Assembly: GCF_013376175.1 (NCBI RefSeq)
Contig: NZ_JABXXR010000007.1
Coordinates: forward strand, 1 to 55,883
Direction: 5' to 3'
Length of the DNA stretch: 55,883 nt
DNA from: Ameyamaea chiangmaiensis
GTDB lineage: Bacteria; Pseudomonadota; Alphaproteobacteria; Acetobacterales; Acetobacteraceae
Shown: positions 23,669-31,415 of the stretch, one piece after another
Numbering within the stretch: the stretch's first letter is position 1
Layout: every line of letters starts with the position of its first letter
Made by a program: the position numbers and the translations under genes
Notes under the pieces: generated by a model
Told to the model about the DNA's origin: nothing
Seen by the model: only the letters and a program-made list of their open reading frames with translations
Database searches by the model: none

Positions 23669-24946
23669 TCAGGCACCCATCCAGCCAGACGACGCGCCGG
23701 CCATTTGCAGGCGTGGGGCAGCGGGTTTGCGCGCCTCTTTCGGCTTGGGGTCGTTGATGGCAACAGCCATCTGCCGGAACGCATCTGCACCGTGCGACGC
23801 GTCATCGTGCAGAGGTTTGGACGAGTATTGCCCGGTCTGCTGGTCGACGTCGTATCGATACCGGCGCAGGCAATCGACACCATCCGCGCATCGATCAGCG
23901 TCGATCCACAAGCGAGGAAACAGGGTTCGAGCCGCGCTGATACCGGCCTTGATCGGCAATTGAGGCAGGACCGATATCGGCATGCCGCGCGTGCGAAGCT
24001 GGGTGGCGATCGTCTTGCCGGCCGCTGACAACTGGCCCTGGTTCGCGTCGTGCGGCAGGAAATGGCGTTCGTAGCGATAGCCGCGACGCTCCAGCCAGCC
24101 GATGTAATGGTCCAGGCCTTCCATGCGATTCTGGTAGAAGTCGATCACGCGAATGTCGAAGCCGATCTTCTGCCAGCACCATATGCTGGTCATGTCGCTC
24201 CATCCCAAATCCCAGGCCGTGAACACGGGCGCTGACGGATCGTACGCCACGTCGCAGATGCGCATCTCTTCTGTCGCCTGCCTCATCTCATTGGCGTAGA
24301 TCGCCCCCTCAAGAGACTGGCGCGGGTGTCCTTCCCACACGTGCAGCCACTCATCCTCGTTCTTGGCCTTCAGATCCTCCATCTCCTCGCGCAGCACGTC
24401 CGGGAAGAACGGATTATGCGACCAGTTGATCTTGCGTACGAGCGCGTTCCGCGGCGGCGATGCGATGAAGCGCTGGTAGGTCTCGTCAGTCTGCAAATCC
24501 GGGTTCATGCTGATCCAGATCTCAGACCCGGGCGCACGAATGGTCGGGATCAGGATGTCCCACGATCCCTTCGAGATCGATTGGGCCTCCTCAACCCACG
24601 CGATATCCGCTCCTTCGAACGACTTGATGCCGCTGATGTTGTGACGCAGGCCGGCGAAGTAGAACTGCGTGCCGTTCCTGCCGATGATCGTGGTCTTCTG
24701 CACCTCGTAGAACGCATGAAGGTCGTACAGGTCGATCAGCTCGCTCAGCAGCTTGTGCACGCTCTCGCTGATCTTGTTCTGGAACTCACGGCAGCACAGG
24801 ACCGTCAATCGCCGCTGCATCCCCTTCACCAGCAGCGCGCGCCCGATCGAGTGCGACTTCGCGGACCCGCGGCCGCCATACAGAACCTTGTATCGGCTCT
24901 CGTCGAACAGGAACTCGAATGCCTCGGGAATGGAAATCTCAGCCAT
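23669..24946 (-). CDS. Terminase large subunit (terminase_3/PBSX type), 425 aa
   Basis: The start at ATG 24946 gives an 8-bp overlap with the small subunit. The Walker A GGRGSAKS lies at residues 24-31 and the Walker B-like ADIAWVEEAQ near 115-124. The coupling WISMNP and WSHNPFFP follow, and the RNase-H-like nuclease domain has TAWDLGWSD and HDDASHGADAF. It packages concatemeric DNA into the procapsid with the portal. Confidence 0.92.
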   Translation of the reverse strand: MAEISIPEAFEFLFDESRYKVLYGGRGSAKSHSIGRALLVKGMQRRLTVLCCREFQNKISESVHKLLSELIDLYDLHAFYEVQKTTIIGRNGTQFYFAGLRHNISGIKSFEGADIAWVEEAQSISKGSWDILIPTIRAPGSEIWISMNPDLQTDETYQRFIASPPRNALVRKINWSHNPFFPDVLREEMEDLKAKNEDEWLHVWEGHPRQSLEGAIYANEMRQATEEMRICDVAYDPSAPVFTAWDLGWSDMTSIWCWQKIGFDIRVIDFYQNRMEGLDHYIGWLERRGYRYERHFLPHDANQGQLSAAGKTIATQLRTRGMPISVLPQLPIKAGISAARTLFPRLWIDADRCADGVDCLRRYRYDVDQQTGQYSSKPLHDDASHGADAFRQMAVAINDPKPKEARKPAAPRLQMAGASSGWMGA

Positions 24947-25262
24947 TCTTGCGCACGAAGTTGACGGTAACACTCATGTCCGCTGCCTCGCCGTCCTTGT
25001 CGACCGCCTGGAACTGGGTCGGCACCAACGCCGCGATTGCCTTTACGTAATCACCCGGCTTCTCAATGCGCATCATCTCGATGGCCCTGACGCCGTGCGT
25101 CTCGAAGTCATCGTAAAGGGCCGCGATGAAGGACTCCGATAGCTTGTTGCGCGTGCCCTTGGGCCGGCCGGATGGATTGGCCACCTGACCTTTTACGAAC
25201 GGGCGTCCAGGTCCGCGCTTTCGCTTTTCAGGCGCTTTATCATCTGCCAGCTTGCCCGGCAT
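24939..25262 (-). CDS. Terminase small subunit-like (DUF5681), 107 aa
   Basis: ATG 25262 is preferred because it has GGAG upstream and gives a compact protein. GPGRPFVKGQVANPSGRPKG then TRNKLSE is the DUF5681 signature of proteins encoded just before terminase large subunits. The C-terminal half is helical (SFIAALYDDFETHGVRAIEMM). It probably recognises pac DNA; that role follows from position. Confidence 0.72.
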   Translation of the reverse strand: MPGKLADDKAPEKRKRGPGRPFVKGQVANPSGRPKGTRNKLSESFIAALYDDFETHGVRAIEMMRIEKPGDYVKAIAALVPTQFQAVDKDGEAADMSVTVNFVRKNG

Positions 25263-25263
25263 T

Positions 25264-25479
25264 TCACTCCAACCCTCCCGCTGCAATCTGCGTCGTCCTC
25301 GGCTGCGGCCGCCCGGGCATCCTGATCCACTTCGTGCCGCCGATATGCCATCCGTCGCATTCTCCGCAGAGGTAAACACCAACAGCTCGGTCATTCGATC
25401 GCATACGGTCGGCGGCTTTCTCGGCCTGGCACATGAGCGCAAACCGGATCTTCCCGTGGCATTTCGTGGGGCGCTTCAC
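25264..25479 (-). CDS. Small zinc-ribbon-like phage protein, 71 aa
   Basis: Starts at GTG 25479. Basic N-terminus, then YLCGECDGWHIGGTKW, a CxxC-xxWHxG pattern common in small phage proteins; an additional Cys pair (Cys8 and Cys17) could complete a metal site. It lies 1 bp before the small terminase gene. The role is unknown, possibly nucleic acid binding. Confidence 0.65.
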   Translation of the reverse strand: MKRPTKCHGKIRFALMCQAEKAADRMRSNDRAVGVYLCGECDGWHIGGTKWIRMPGRPQPRTTQIAAGGLE

Positions 25480-25480
25480 T

Positions 25481-25681
25481 TCACATCACCCCTAGTTCTG
25501 AAAAGGCCCGGCGCAAGAGAGCGGACCCAACAACCCCGAAGGCGCATACCCAGGAACTAACGACGAGAGACACCATCCACAGCGGCGTCGCGACGCTCGA
25601 ACGGTCGACGAGATATCCACCAAGCGTAAACCAACCGACGATCCACACGATCGGAGCGGCCAGAATCACTATTCTCTTCAC
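25481..25681 (-). CDS. Small two-TM membrane protein, 66 aa
   Basis: Two clear hydrophobic helices (residues 4-24 and 33-55) with a short loop carrying VDRSS and a basic C-terminus (LLRRAFSELG). It overlaps the upstream gene by 4 bp. A holin-like function is possible but its position is far from the lysis genes. Unknown. Confidence 0.55.
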   Translation of the reverse strand: MKRIVILAAPIVWIVGWFTLGGYLVDRSSVATPLWMVSLVVSSWVCAFGVVGSALLRRAFSELGVM

Positions 25682-25866
25682 TTCACGAACCTCCCCCGCT
25701 CGTCGCGCTTTGGTTTGGCATTGACACGATCAGCCACGATGCCGCGTCTAATGGCTCGGACTTCTTTCAACCACCATCTTGTCATCTCTTGAGAATCTCG
25801 GAGCCTCCGCTTTAGATCGTCGATCTCCGACCACGGCCACACGCGACGGCGGATGAAGGCGATCAT
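25678..25866 (-). CDS. Small basic helical phage protein, 62 aa
   Basis: Overlaps both neighbours by 4 bp. An Arg/Lys-rich helical protein (DDLKRRLRDSQEMTRWWLKEV) ending in DERGRFVK, a tail often seen in small phage proteins. No family is recognised. Confidence 0.5.
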   Translation of the reverse strand: MIAFIRRRVWPWSEIDDLKRRLRDSQEMTRWWLKEVRAIRRGIVADRVNAKPKRDERGRFVK

Positions 25867-26102
25867 GCCGCACCCCCATGCTTCCGCGCCCAGTCCTGCA
25901 CGCCGTGAAGGAAGGCAGCAGTGAGGCGTGGGAATTTCCGGGATTGGTCAATGTTCATCCAGGAAATGAACAACAAGACAAGATCCGCCCGGATGCCGCT
26001 GTCACGGATGTCGCCCGCGTAGCTGTACCCCTGCCGCCGCGCTTTCCTCTGCGCTGCGCCCCGCTTGCCGGCGTGCAGCCGGGATTGCGAGGTGCGGGTC
26101 AT
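25863..26102 (-). CDS. Small phage protein, 79 aa
   Basis: ATG 26102 overlaps the upstream stop (ATGA), so the longer frame to 26150 was not used. A basic N-terminus (RTSQSRLHAGKRGAAQRKARRQ) precedes a helical region with ISWMNIDQSRKFPRLTAAFL. The function is unknown. Confidence 0.5.
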   Translation of the reverse strand: MTRTSQSRLHAGKRGAAQRKARRQGYSYAGDIRDSGIRADLVLLFISWMNIDQSRKFPRLTAAFLHGVQDWARKHGGAA

Positions 26103-26365
26103 GCCTGCACCTGCAGCCACTCGTTCGGAATGGTCGCGACCCGGCGCCATACCTTCGAAGATCGCGCGCAGGAAATGAAGCCGTTCCGCTTCATGCGTTG
26201 CAGCATCCGGTCCGCGAACCGATGCGCAGCCTCATGTGGGACACCCGCGCTCAGGGCAAGCCGCACGACTTCCGGATACGTGAATGTGTTAGGTGGGTAA
26301 GCCCTCATCAACTCGGCAAAACGCGCTACCGTCTCGCTATCAATCGTATGCCCCTCGACCACCAT
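26099..26365 (-). CDS. Small winged-helix-like phage protein, 88 aa
   Basis: ATG 26365 sits in a TGATG junction with the upstream gene. The pattern SETVARFAELMRAYPPNTFTYPEVVRLALSAGV-type helix-turn-helix, then MLQRMKRNGFISC, resembles a small winged-helix DNA-binding domain. It may be a phage regulator. The fold is tentative. Confidence 0.5.
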   Translation of the reverse strand: MVVEGHTIDSETVARFAELMRAYPPNTFTYPEVVRLALSAGVPHEAAHRFADRMLQRMKRNGFISCARSSKVWRRVATIPNEWLQVQA

Positions 26366-26655
26366 CACCCACACCCCACCAGATCGCCGCACAGCGGCTT
26401 TTCGTTCCCAGACGCGCAATGTGACCCGCCACACTCCGCACCGCCCTCAGCGACCAACGTCGAGGCTCTCGCGGCCACATACGACCCGAGCGGCGCTCCG
26501 AATTGCTGCTGCGTGCGAGCCGCGCACTTCGACCAGTCGATCGCCGGCGCGAGGTTCGCCCGGTATTCGTCCGTCATCGCGCCGGGCCAGATGTCGTTGT
26601 GCATGGTGGTGATTGAATCACGGAACATGGGGGAAAGTACAGGGAAATCAGCCAT
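26365..26655 (-). CDS. Small cysteine-containing phage protein, 96 aa
   Basis: Overlaps the end of the upstream gene by 8 bp and abuts the next start. It has the segment DSITTMHNDIWPGAMTDEYRANLAPAIDWSKC and several cysteines near the C-terminus (AECGGSHC...LCGDLVGCG). No family is recognised. The gene is supported by tight packing only. Confidence 0.45.
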   Translation of the reverse strand: MADFPVLSPMFRDSITTMHNDIWPGAMTDEYRANLAPAIDWSKCAARTQQQFGAPLGSYVAARASTLVAEGGAECGGSHCASGNEKPLCGDLVGCG

Positions 26656-27460
26656 TTTCTGCGCTTTTCTCGATGTTTGAGGATTCGAGTTCCGCGACCA
26701 GCGTCTGATTGCGTTCCAGCATCACGATCCTGGCTTCCGTCACCTCGCGCATCCCGGGGCTCATCTTCGGCAGGGCGTGCTTCAGGGCATCGATCAGCGC
26801 TTGTCCGCGCAGCGTCACGTCGCTGCCGGGCATGATCGTCCCGAACTTGCGGATCTGATCCTCGCGCTTTTTCGCGGCTGCGGCTTCGGCACGCAGTTCG
26901 TCCATCTGCCGTGCGACGGCGCGCTTTTCCTCGTCCGTCGCCGGGCGCCGCGGTTCTTCCTGCGGCTGTGACGCGATGGCGAGGATGTGGTTGCAGCCGT
27001 CAAGCTCGACCTTGATCGCGTCGGCGTAGGGGCGAAGATGCGCGTAGAGTTCGGCCGGACGGGGCCAGAACGTGCCAGGGAGTCGACCGCCGACCGCTGG
27101 CTGCTGCGCCCATGCCCTCCGCGTCTCCGGCGTCCAGCATCCGCGAGGGAGCGCGCCGCACACGTCGACGATCGCCTCGCAGGCCGCAACGAGCGCGGGT
27201 TCGTCGTACGGCGCATTGGCGACCATCGGCACCAGTTTCTTCAGCCACGCCATGACAACGCCGGGCGTCGTCGCCTCCATCCCGGACGCGGCGATACGCG
27301 CTTGCTCGCGGGCCACAGCGACGTCATCGGGCGTGATGTCGCGGCGAAGAAGCGGCGTCCCACTCCGCTTGGCGGATATCAGCGCACGGACATTCCCGCC
27401 GCATGGACGGTAGGCGGCAATCGCGCACGGCAGAATTTCGGAAATCTGGTTCATCGTCAC
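26648..27460 (-). CDS. Phage protein after the DUF1376 gene, possible helicase-loader analogue, 270 aa
   Basis: Starts at GTG 27460 in a GTGA overlap with the upstream gene; ATG 27454 is an alternative. The middle has WTPETRRAWAQQ and FWPRPAELYAHLRPYADAI, reminiscent of the FFP-x-P-x-E-I motif of phage replicative-helicase loaders. A charged coiled coil (EEKRAVARQMDELRAEAAAA) and a helical tail follow. Position right after a DUF1376 replication protein fits a lambda-P-like role. This is inference; no Walker motif is present. Confidence 0.5.
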   Translation of the reverse strand: MTMNQISEILPCAIAAYRPCGGNVRALISAKRSGTPLLRRDITPDDVAVAREQARIAASGMEATTPGVVMAWLKKLVPMVANAPYDEPALVAACEAIVDVCGALPRGCWTPETRRAWAQQPAVGGRLPGTFWPRPAELYAHLRPYADAIKVELDGCNHILAIASQPQEEPRRPATDEEKRAVARQMDELRAEAAAAKKREDQIRKFGTIMPGSDVTLRGQALIDALKHALPKMSPGMREVTEARIVMLERNQTLVAELESSNIEKSAENG

Positions 27461-28407
27461 ACCCCTTCCACGTCGGGCACATTGGCCCAGACGGCTAGTC
27501 GTTTTTCCTGCGGCGTCATGCGGTCGAGGGGCTGCTCGCCTCGGTTCTGCGCGGGTCGGACAGTCGGACCAGGCGGGAACCGGTCGAACTCGTTGTTCAC
27601 CCAGACCCTGAAGGCCGCATCCCAGTCGATCTTCGTCGCATTGGAGCCGGAACTGGCCTGCCAGTGGTTTTTGAATTTCTCGGCGATGTGCTCGACCCGC
27701 ACAAAATCGAAGCCTTTCCCCAGCGCAAATGCCCTGAGGTCGCCGGAAAGCGCCCAGTCGTCGGGGATGCGAGACCCGCGCTTCGTCGGCTTGCGCGGCG
27801 GAGCAGGCGCGGTTTGCGCGCCCCTCTCTACGACCGAAGGGAGTAGAGTCTCTTTCTCTCTTTCTCTCTTACCCTGCGACGAAACGCCGGTTTTTTCGTT
27901 TTCGTCCGTTGTGAAACGCGTTTCATCGTGCGTTTCATCGCTTGTTTCAGCATGACCTGAAGCGCGTTTCGTCGCCCCATTGCCATGCTGACGGTCGCGC
28001 CACTGTGCAAGTCTCTCACGATCTTTGCCGCGTTTCGCTTCGTGTTTCTCTCGAAATCTGAACTTCTCGATCGCCTCTGCGCAGAGGACTGGGTGATACC
28101 AGCGGCCATCGGAGCATTTGACGAACCCGCGCATTGAAAGGTCAGAGCATTTACGCCACCCCTTCACGTCAGCGCCGAAGTCAGCCATGACAGACAGTTC
28201 GATCTCGTTATCCGGCAGGCTACCGCACGGCACTTGGTTCCAGGCCTCCCACCAGAGCTTAATGGCAGCCAGCCCCGCGCGAGGATTGGTGACGACTGCG
28301 ATGCGATAAAGCGACGACTGGAACAGACGATGCCCGAGGATAGGCATGAAGTCATACCCCCGCAGGTCGCAGTCTGGCGGCGTCAGGGGGGCGGGAAGAT
28401 CCGTCAT
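27457..28407 (-). CDS. DUF1376-type phage replication protein, 316 aa
   Basis: ATG 28407 overlaps the RusA stop in an ATGA junction, so the upstream Gly/Asp-rich extension is not used. The N-terminal half (LGHRLFQSSLYRIAVVTNPR, KLWWEAWNQVPCGSLPDNE, WHPVLCAEA-like) matches DUF1376-type winged-helix replication proteins. The middle is acidic and repetitive (SDETHDETRFTTDENEKTG). The C-terminal part (residues 210-300) is a helical domain with FKNHWQASSGSNATKIDWDAAFRVW, as in phage replication initiators. It is probably the lambda-O-like initiator, and the origin could lie inside this gene. Confidence 0.68.
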   Translation of the reverse strand: MTDLPAPLTPPDCDLRGYDFMPILGHRLFQSSLYRIAVVTNPRAGLAAIKLWWEAWNQVPCGSLPDNEIELSVMADFGADVKGWRKCSDLSMRGFVKCSDGRWYHPVLCAEAIEKFRFREKHEAKRGKDRERLAQWRDRQHGNGATKRASGHAETSDETHDETRFTTDENEKTGVSSQGKREREKETLLPSVVERGAQTAPAPPRKPTKRGSRIPDDWALSGDLRAFALGKGFDFVRVEHIAEKFKNHWQASSGSNATKIDWDAAFRVWVNNEFDRFPPGPTVRPAQNRGEQPLDRMTPQEKRLAVWANVPDVEGV

Positions 28408-28823
28408 GCCATCACCTCCGCGCCCACCATCTCCGTCACAGTCACAACCGTCCTGGCCTCTGCGCGCTTGCACACCCTCGGCTCGACAGTCAGCGTGATG
28501 TGCTTCGGGCTGTCGTCCACGATCAGGCCGATCCCGAACTTGTTCCGGATCTTCCCGTTGGCCTGCAACTCGGGTGTCGTCAGGCAGTCGAGCAGATCCT
28601 TCGCGCCGCCGTACAGGCCATCAAGGTCCGGCGTGCCAGTAGAGTAGCGAATGATCAGGACATGCGCGCGCGTGAACGGCTCCGCGGGGATCTCACCAGA
28701 CAGTTCCGCCGCGATGCGGCGCGCGGTCGCGATCTTCTCGCGCTGACGCGTGCGATAGTGCTTGCGTTGCTGGACGTTCAGCAGGGGGAACGGATCCGGG
28801 AGGGTGAACGTCAGCGTGCGCAT
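28404..28823 (-). CDS. RusA-type Holliday junction resolvase, 139 aa
   Basis: TPDLDGLYGGAKDLLDCLT and later GIGLIVDDSPKHITL provide the conserved acidic residues of RusA endonucleases, and NVQQRKHYRTRQREK is the usual basic N-terminal part. RusA cuts Holliday junctions in phage recombination or resolves branched DNA before packaging. It lies with the replication genes; its start overlaps the preceding coiled-coil gene by 13 bp. Confidence 0.82.
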   Translation of the reverse strand: MRTLTFTLPDPFPLLNVQQRKHYRTRQREKIATARRIAAELSGEIPAEPFTRAHVLIIRYSTGTPDLDGLYGGAKDLLDCLTTPELQANGKIRNKFGIGLIVDDSPKHITLTVEPRVCKRAEARTVVTVTEMVGAEVMA

Positions 28824-28996
28824 GCAAACCTCCCCGACGCATCCCGGCGCTTCGCGTTTTCACGCAGTATCCGGTCCATGGCCTCGATCTTGCGTTTCTG
28901 ACCGGCGACGATATCCAGAAACCGGGCGTTCTCGGCGCGGAGGCGAGCGTTCTCTGCCTCCAGCGCCGAGGGTGCTTTGCGGAAGGGGTTCAGCAT
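28811..28996 (-). CDS. Small coiled-coil phage protein, 61 aa
   Basis: A single long charged helix (ALEAENARLRAENARFLDIV, then QKRKIEAMDRILREN) with leucine heptads, likely dimeric. It overlaps the neighbours on both sides (28996 is shared with the GapR-like gene). The function is unknown. Confidence 0.55.
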   Translation of the reverse strand: MLNPFRKAPSALEAENARLRAENARFLDIVAGQKRKIEAMDRILRENAKRRDASGRFACAR

Positions 28997-29268
28997 CAGA
29001 CCGACATCCCCAGCGCGCGGCGGTAAATGTCGAGCAGCGTTTCCGCTTCTTCCACGTCCGCCGGCTCCATCTTCCGGATGCGGATGATCTGCTTGATCGT
29101 CTTGACGTCGAAGCCCGCGCTCTTGGCTTCCACGAAGATGTCGCGGATGTCGGATGAAAGCGCCTTGCGCTCCTCCTCCAATCTTTCCACACGTTCCACC
29201 AGGGACCGCAGGCGATCCGCCGCAATCCCGCCAACGCTGCTGTTGTGGCCGGTCATTTCGTCAGACAT
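28996..29268 (-). CDS. GapR-like nucleoid-associated protein (DUF2312), 90 aa
   Basis: ATG 29268 is chosen because it makes a short overlap with the previous gene. RLRSLVERVERLEEERKAL, then DIRDIFVEAKSAGFDVKTIKQIIRIRKM and LLDIYRRALGM, is an almost textbook DUF2312/GapR sequence. Caulobacter GapR binds overtwisted AT-rich DNA as a helical ring and helps replication. A phage copy may relieve positive supercoils in phage replication or silence or reshape host DNA. The family call is strong; the phage role is inference. Confidence 0.88.
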   Translation of the reverse strand: MSDEMTGHNSSVGGIAADRLRSLVERVERLEEERKALSSDIRDIFVEAKSAGFDVKTIKQIIRIRKMEPADVEEAETLLDIYRRALGMSV

Positions 29269-29491
29269 GCGATTGCTCCACGAATTCATAATGGACGGTG
29301 ACGACGCGGCGGAGGCCGGCAGCGGCTAGGACACGGTCGGAAAATGGCTTGAGGCCGTTGCGCTGCGCATTGAGCGCCTGGCGGGATATTCCGGCGACGC
29401 TGGCGGCGTGCTGCTCGTTGCGGTGATTAGCAACCCATCGGTTGACAATCCTGCATACATCCACGTCGTCTATGCTGTTGGAGCGCGTCAT
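29261..29491 (-). CDS. Small HTH protein, 76 aa
   Basis: ASVAGISRQALNAQRNGLKPFSDRVLAAAGL is a Cro/C1-type helix-turn-helix pattern. ATG 29491 sits in an ATGA overlap with the 58-aa ORF described at 29488. It may be an additional regulator of the leftward operon. Confidence 0.6.
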   Translation of the reverse strand: MTRSNSIDDVDVCRIVNRWVANHRNEQHAASVAGISRQALNAQRNGLKPFSDRVLAAAGLRRVVTVHYEFVEQSHV

Positions 29492-29664
29492 TTCGACACG
29501 CCCGCGCGCTTGACCTTGAGAGCCACGACATAGCTCGCGAACGCGGCCTCGATCCCGTTCGGGAACACGGCGATCAGAATGAAGCCGAGGCAGAAGATGC
29601 GGGGAGGGCCTTCATGCTGCCCGAATCCGCACCATCCGAGTTCAACTCCAAAGCCTTTTGGCAT
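29488..29664 (-). CDS. Small hydrophobic phage ORF, 58 aa
   Basis: The frame runs from ATG 29664 and ends in an ATGA overlap with the next gene. It starts MPKGFGVELGWCGFGQH, has a hydrophobic segment FCLGFILIAVFPNGIEAAFA, and ends with a basic tail. Its first 91 bp overlap the end of the HTH gene at 29574-29894 in another frame. The gene is supported by coupling downstream and a membrane-protein-like composition. Confidence 0.45.
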   Translation of the reverse strand: MPKGFGVELGWCGFGQHEGPPRIFCLGFILIAVFPNGIEAAFASYVVALKVKRAGVSK

Positions 29665-29894
29665 TGGCCTTCTCCGACAATTCGGAAGATCTCGTCACGG
29701 AGATCGTCACATTGTTGCATGAGCCGGATCAGTTCGGCGCCGCGTGGCGCGTTGATCCCGGCAAACCAGTTCTCGACTGTGCGCGGTGTCGTGCCGACAG
29801 CACGCGCGAGCAGCTTTGAAGCGTGACGCACCTGGCCGTAATTCCGGCGCAGGATGCCTGTCACTGTCTCGGAGTAGGTGGCGGCATCGATCAT
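29574..29894 (-). CDS. HTH protein (CII/Cro-like), 106 aa
   Basis: ATG 29894 gives a protein with LLARAVGTTPRTVENWFAGINAPRGAELIRLM, a clear helix-turn-helix, with helices ETVTGILRRNYGQVRHAS before and DDLRDEIFRIVGE after. The C-terminal tail is Ser/Ala-rich. It could be a CII-like activator or other early regulator of the lytic-lysogenic choice. The 91-bp end overlap with the 58-aa ORF is noted separately. Confidence 0.65.
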   Translation of the reverse strand: MIDAATYSETVTGILRRNYGQVRHASKLLARAVGTTPRTVENWFAGINAPRGAELIRLMQQCDDLRDEIFRIVGEGQCQKALELNSDGADSGSMKALPASSASASF

Positions 29895-29999
29895 GCAATG
29901 CCTCCCACACCGAAAATCTCGGTGGTTCTGTCCCCTACTTTTACGCATCGCGTTCCTCCATCATCCGAACTGCGATGAACGGATGAGAGGACAACTGCG

Positions 30000-30191
30000 A
30001 TGGAGGACGAAGAGCACGAAATGATGAAACGCTGGGACGCTTTCGACAGGAAGCGCCTCTCGGCAGAAGAGCCGTTCCTTGAGAACTGGCTCGCGAACAC
30101 GGCCCAGCTATGGCGCACCCTGCACCCGACAGCCGACATCGCGACGAGGAACGAACTCGTCACGGCGTTGGCTGTCATATTGTTGGTGTGA
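30000..30191 (+). CDS. Small acidic protein on the opposite strand, 63 aa
   Basis: MEDEEHEMMKRWDAFDRKRL is highly charged with a helical C-terminus (TADIATRNELVTALAVILLV). A GAGAGG site lies upstream of the ATG. It fills a 311-bp gap in the leftward operon between SSB and the HTH gene. The antisense frame of the same stretch is Ser-rich and was rejected as a shadow. Phage genes of this kind often act against host factors, but no evidence for that is visible. Confidence 0.5.
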   Translation: MEDEEHEMMKRWDAFDRKRLSAEEPFLENWLANTAQLWRTLHPTADIATRNELVTALAVILLV

Positions 30192-30205
30192 GGGTGCATG
30201 GACGG

Positions 30206-30685
30206 TCAGAACGGAATTTCGTCGGCGTCGTCCGGAGCCGACCAGCCGTCCGACATGGAGCCACGCCCAGCGTTATAGCCGCCGGTCTGCGCCGGGCGCT
30301 CGGACTGGCGCGGGGCCGCGTCAGCATCCGCCGGCTTGCTGTCGATCAGCACCATATCGCCGCGAAAACGATCAATAACGACCTCGGTCGTGAAGCGTTC
30401 CTGCCCCGACTGGTCGGTCCACTTGCGAGTTTGTAACGACCCTTCGATATAGACCTTGCGGCCTTTGCGCAGGAAGCGTTCGGCAACATCGGCCACGCGT
30501 TCGTTGAAGATCACGACGCGGTGCCACTCGGTGCGCTCCTTGCGCTCGCCCGACGCCTTGTCGTTCCACGTCTCGGACGTGGCGACGGTCAGAGAAATGA
30601 CCTTGCCCGCAGCCTGCGTGTTCCGAACCTCGGGATCTTTCCCAAGATTCCCTACGAGAATTACTTTATTGACTGAACCGGCCAT
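30206..30685 (-). CDS. ssb: Single-stranded DNA-binding protein, 159 aa
   Basis: OB-fold start [21 protein letters not shown], then [23 protein letters not shown] and [12 protein letters not shown], are bacterial SSB hallmarks. A Gly/Gln/Pro linker precedes the acidic tip DDADEIPF that binds partners. It serves phage replication and recombination. Confidence 0.95.
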   Translation of the reverse strand: MAGSVNKVILVGNLGKDPEVRNTQAAGKVISLTVATSETWNDKASGERKERTEWHRVVIFNERVADVAERFLRKGRKVYIEGSLQTRKWTDQSGQERFTTEVVIDRFRGDMVLIDSKPADADAAPRQSERPAQTGGYNAGRGSMSDGWSAPDDADEIPF

Positions 30686-30692
30686 GCGTTCC

Positions 30693-31022
30693 TCAAGCTA
30701 CAAACTGTGCATCGTTACGGTATTGCCGCGCACTGGACCGGCATCCGTCGCAACGAAAAATGAACTGCGTCGCGGGCCTGAACTTCTCCCGGCAGCACGC
30801 ACAAGTGCGCGTCGGCGGCGCATCACTGACTGCCTTCGTCTGCTGGAACCGCAGAGCGCCGTAAGTGTTGAGCGTCTCCACCCGGATGTGGAGATCAGCG
30901 CTGATCCGCAGCATGCTCTGGCCGGCTGCCGCCCGCGCCTCGACCTCGGGCCATACCAGCGCCCAGTCGATCGCGCGGCCGCCGATCTTGCGCGTCCATT
31001 CGAGGTGCGCGGGGATGGTCAT
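30693..31022 (-). CDS. Phage protein with zinc-ribbon C-terminus, 109 aa
   Basis: Residues 1-60 look like a helix-turn-helix unit ([32 protein letters not shown]). The C-terminus has [21 protein letters not shown], a four-Cys zinc-binding pattern (CxxC...CxxC). It is probably DNA binding. The 3' end lies 8 bp from ssb and its start overlaps the upstream gene. Confidence 0.62.
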   Translation of the reverse strand: MTIPAHLEWTRKIGGRAIDWALVWPEVEARAAAGQSMLRISADLHIRVETLNTYGALRFQQTKAVSDAPPTRTCACCREKFRPATQFIFRCDGCRSSARQYRNDAQFVA

Positions 31023-31414
31023 CGATCAGAGACCCTCCACCCATCGATCAGGGAATCGCCAAGATGCGTCCGTGCCAAGGCCCACTCTGCCCGCTTGCCA
31101 GATCGCGAAATGCTAACTGCGCCGAATGATTCAGCGCGCATCGCGAATGAGATGACCCGTCCGAGGGAATACCCAATCTTCATGGCTGTATCATGCGCAG
31201 AGAGACCAGAGACGGAGTGGAGGGCGACAACGTCTTCGCGACGCCAGGCACGGGTGTTGTCCCAATATTTGAGCGCGATGCCGTTCTTGACGCCGAAGCT
31301 CTCAGCTTCATCGAACGTGAGGAAATTCTCAATGCTTGTCTGGATGCCGGCAGTCAGTTTATGGCCGAGTTGCAGGTATCCTGAAGAGGTCGGAAGAATA
31401 ATAGCTTGCGCCAT
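31019..31414 (-). CDS. Phage protein with HTH-like segment, 131 aa
   Basis: ATG 31414 is used; the longer frame runs through the small ORF upstream, which occupies another frame. Segments SIENFLTFDEAESFGVKNGIALKYW and VALHSVSGLSAHDTAMKIGYSLGRVISF resemble helix-turn-helix units of putative regulators. It sits second after the cro-proximal small gene. The function is unknown. Confidence 0.5.
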   Translation of the reverse strand: MAQAIILPTSSGYLQLGHKLTAGIQTSIENFLTFDEAESFGVKNGIALKYWDNTRAWRREDVVALHSVSGLSAHDTAMKIGYSLGRVISFAMRAESFGAVSISRSGKRAEWALARTHLGDSLIDGWRVSDR

Positions 31415-31415
31415 G

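Noticed and set aside
29891-30199. 102-codon minus-strand frame in the gap after ssb
   Set aside because: It ends in an ATGA overlap with the next gene, but it is Ser-rich (runs of SSSSS) and mirrors the acidic plus-strand ORF at 30000, which has a ribosome-binding site and is the better candidate.
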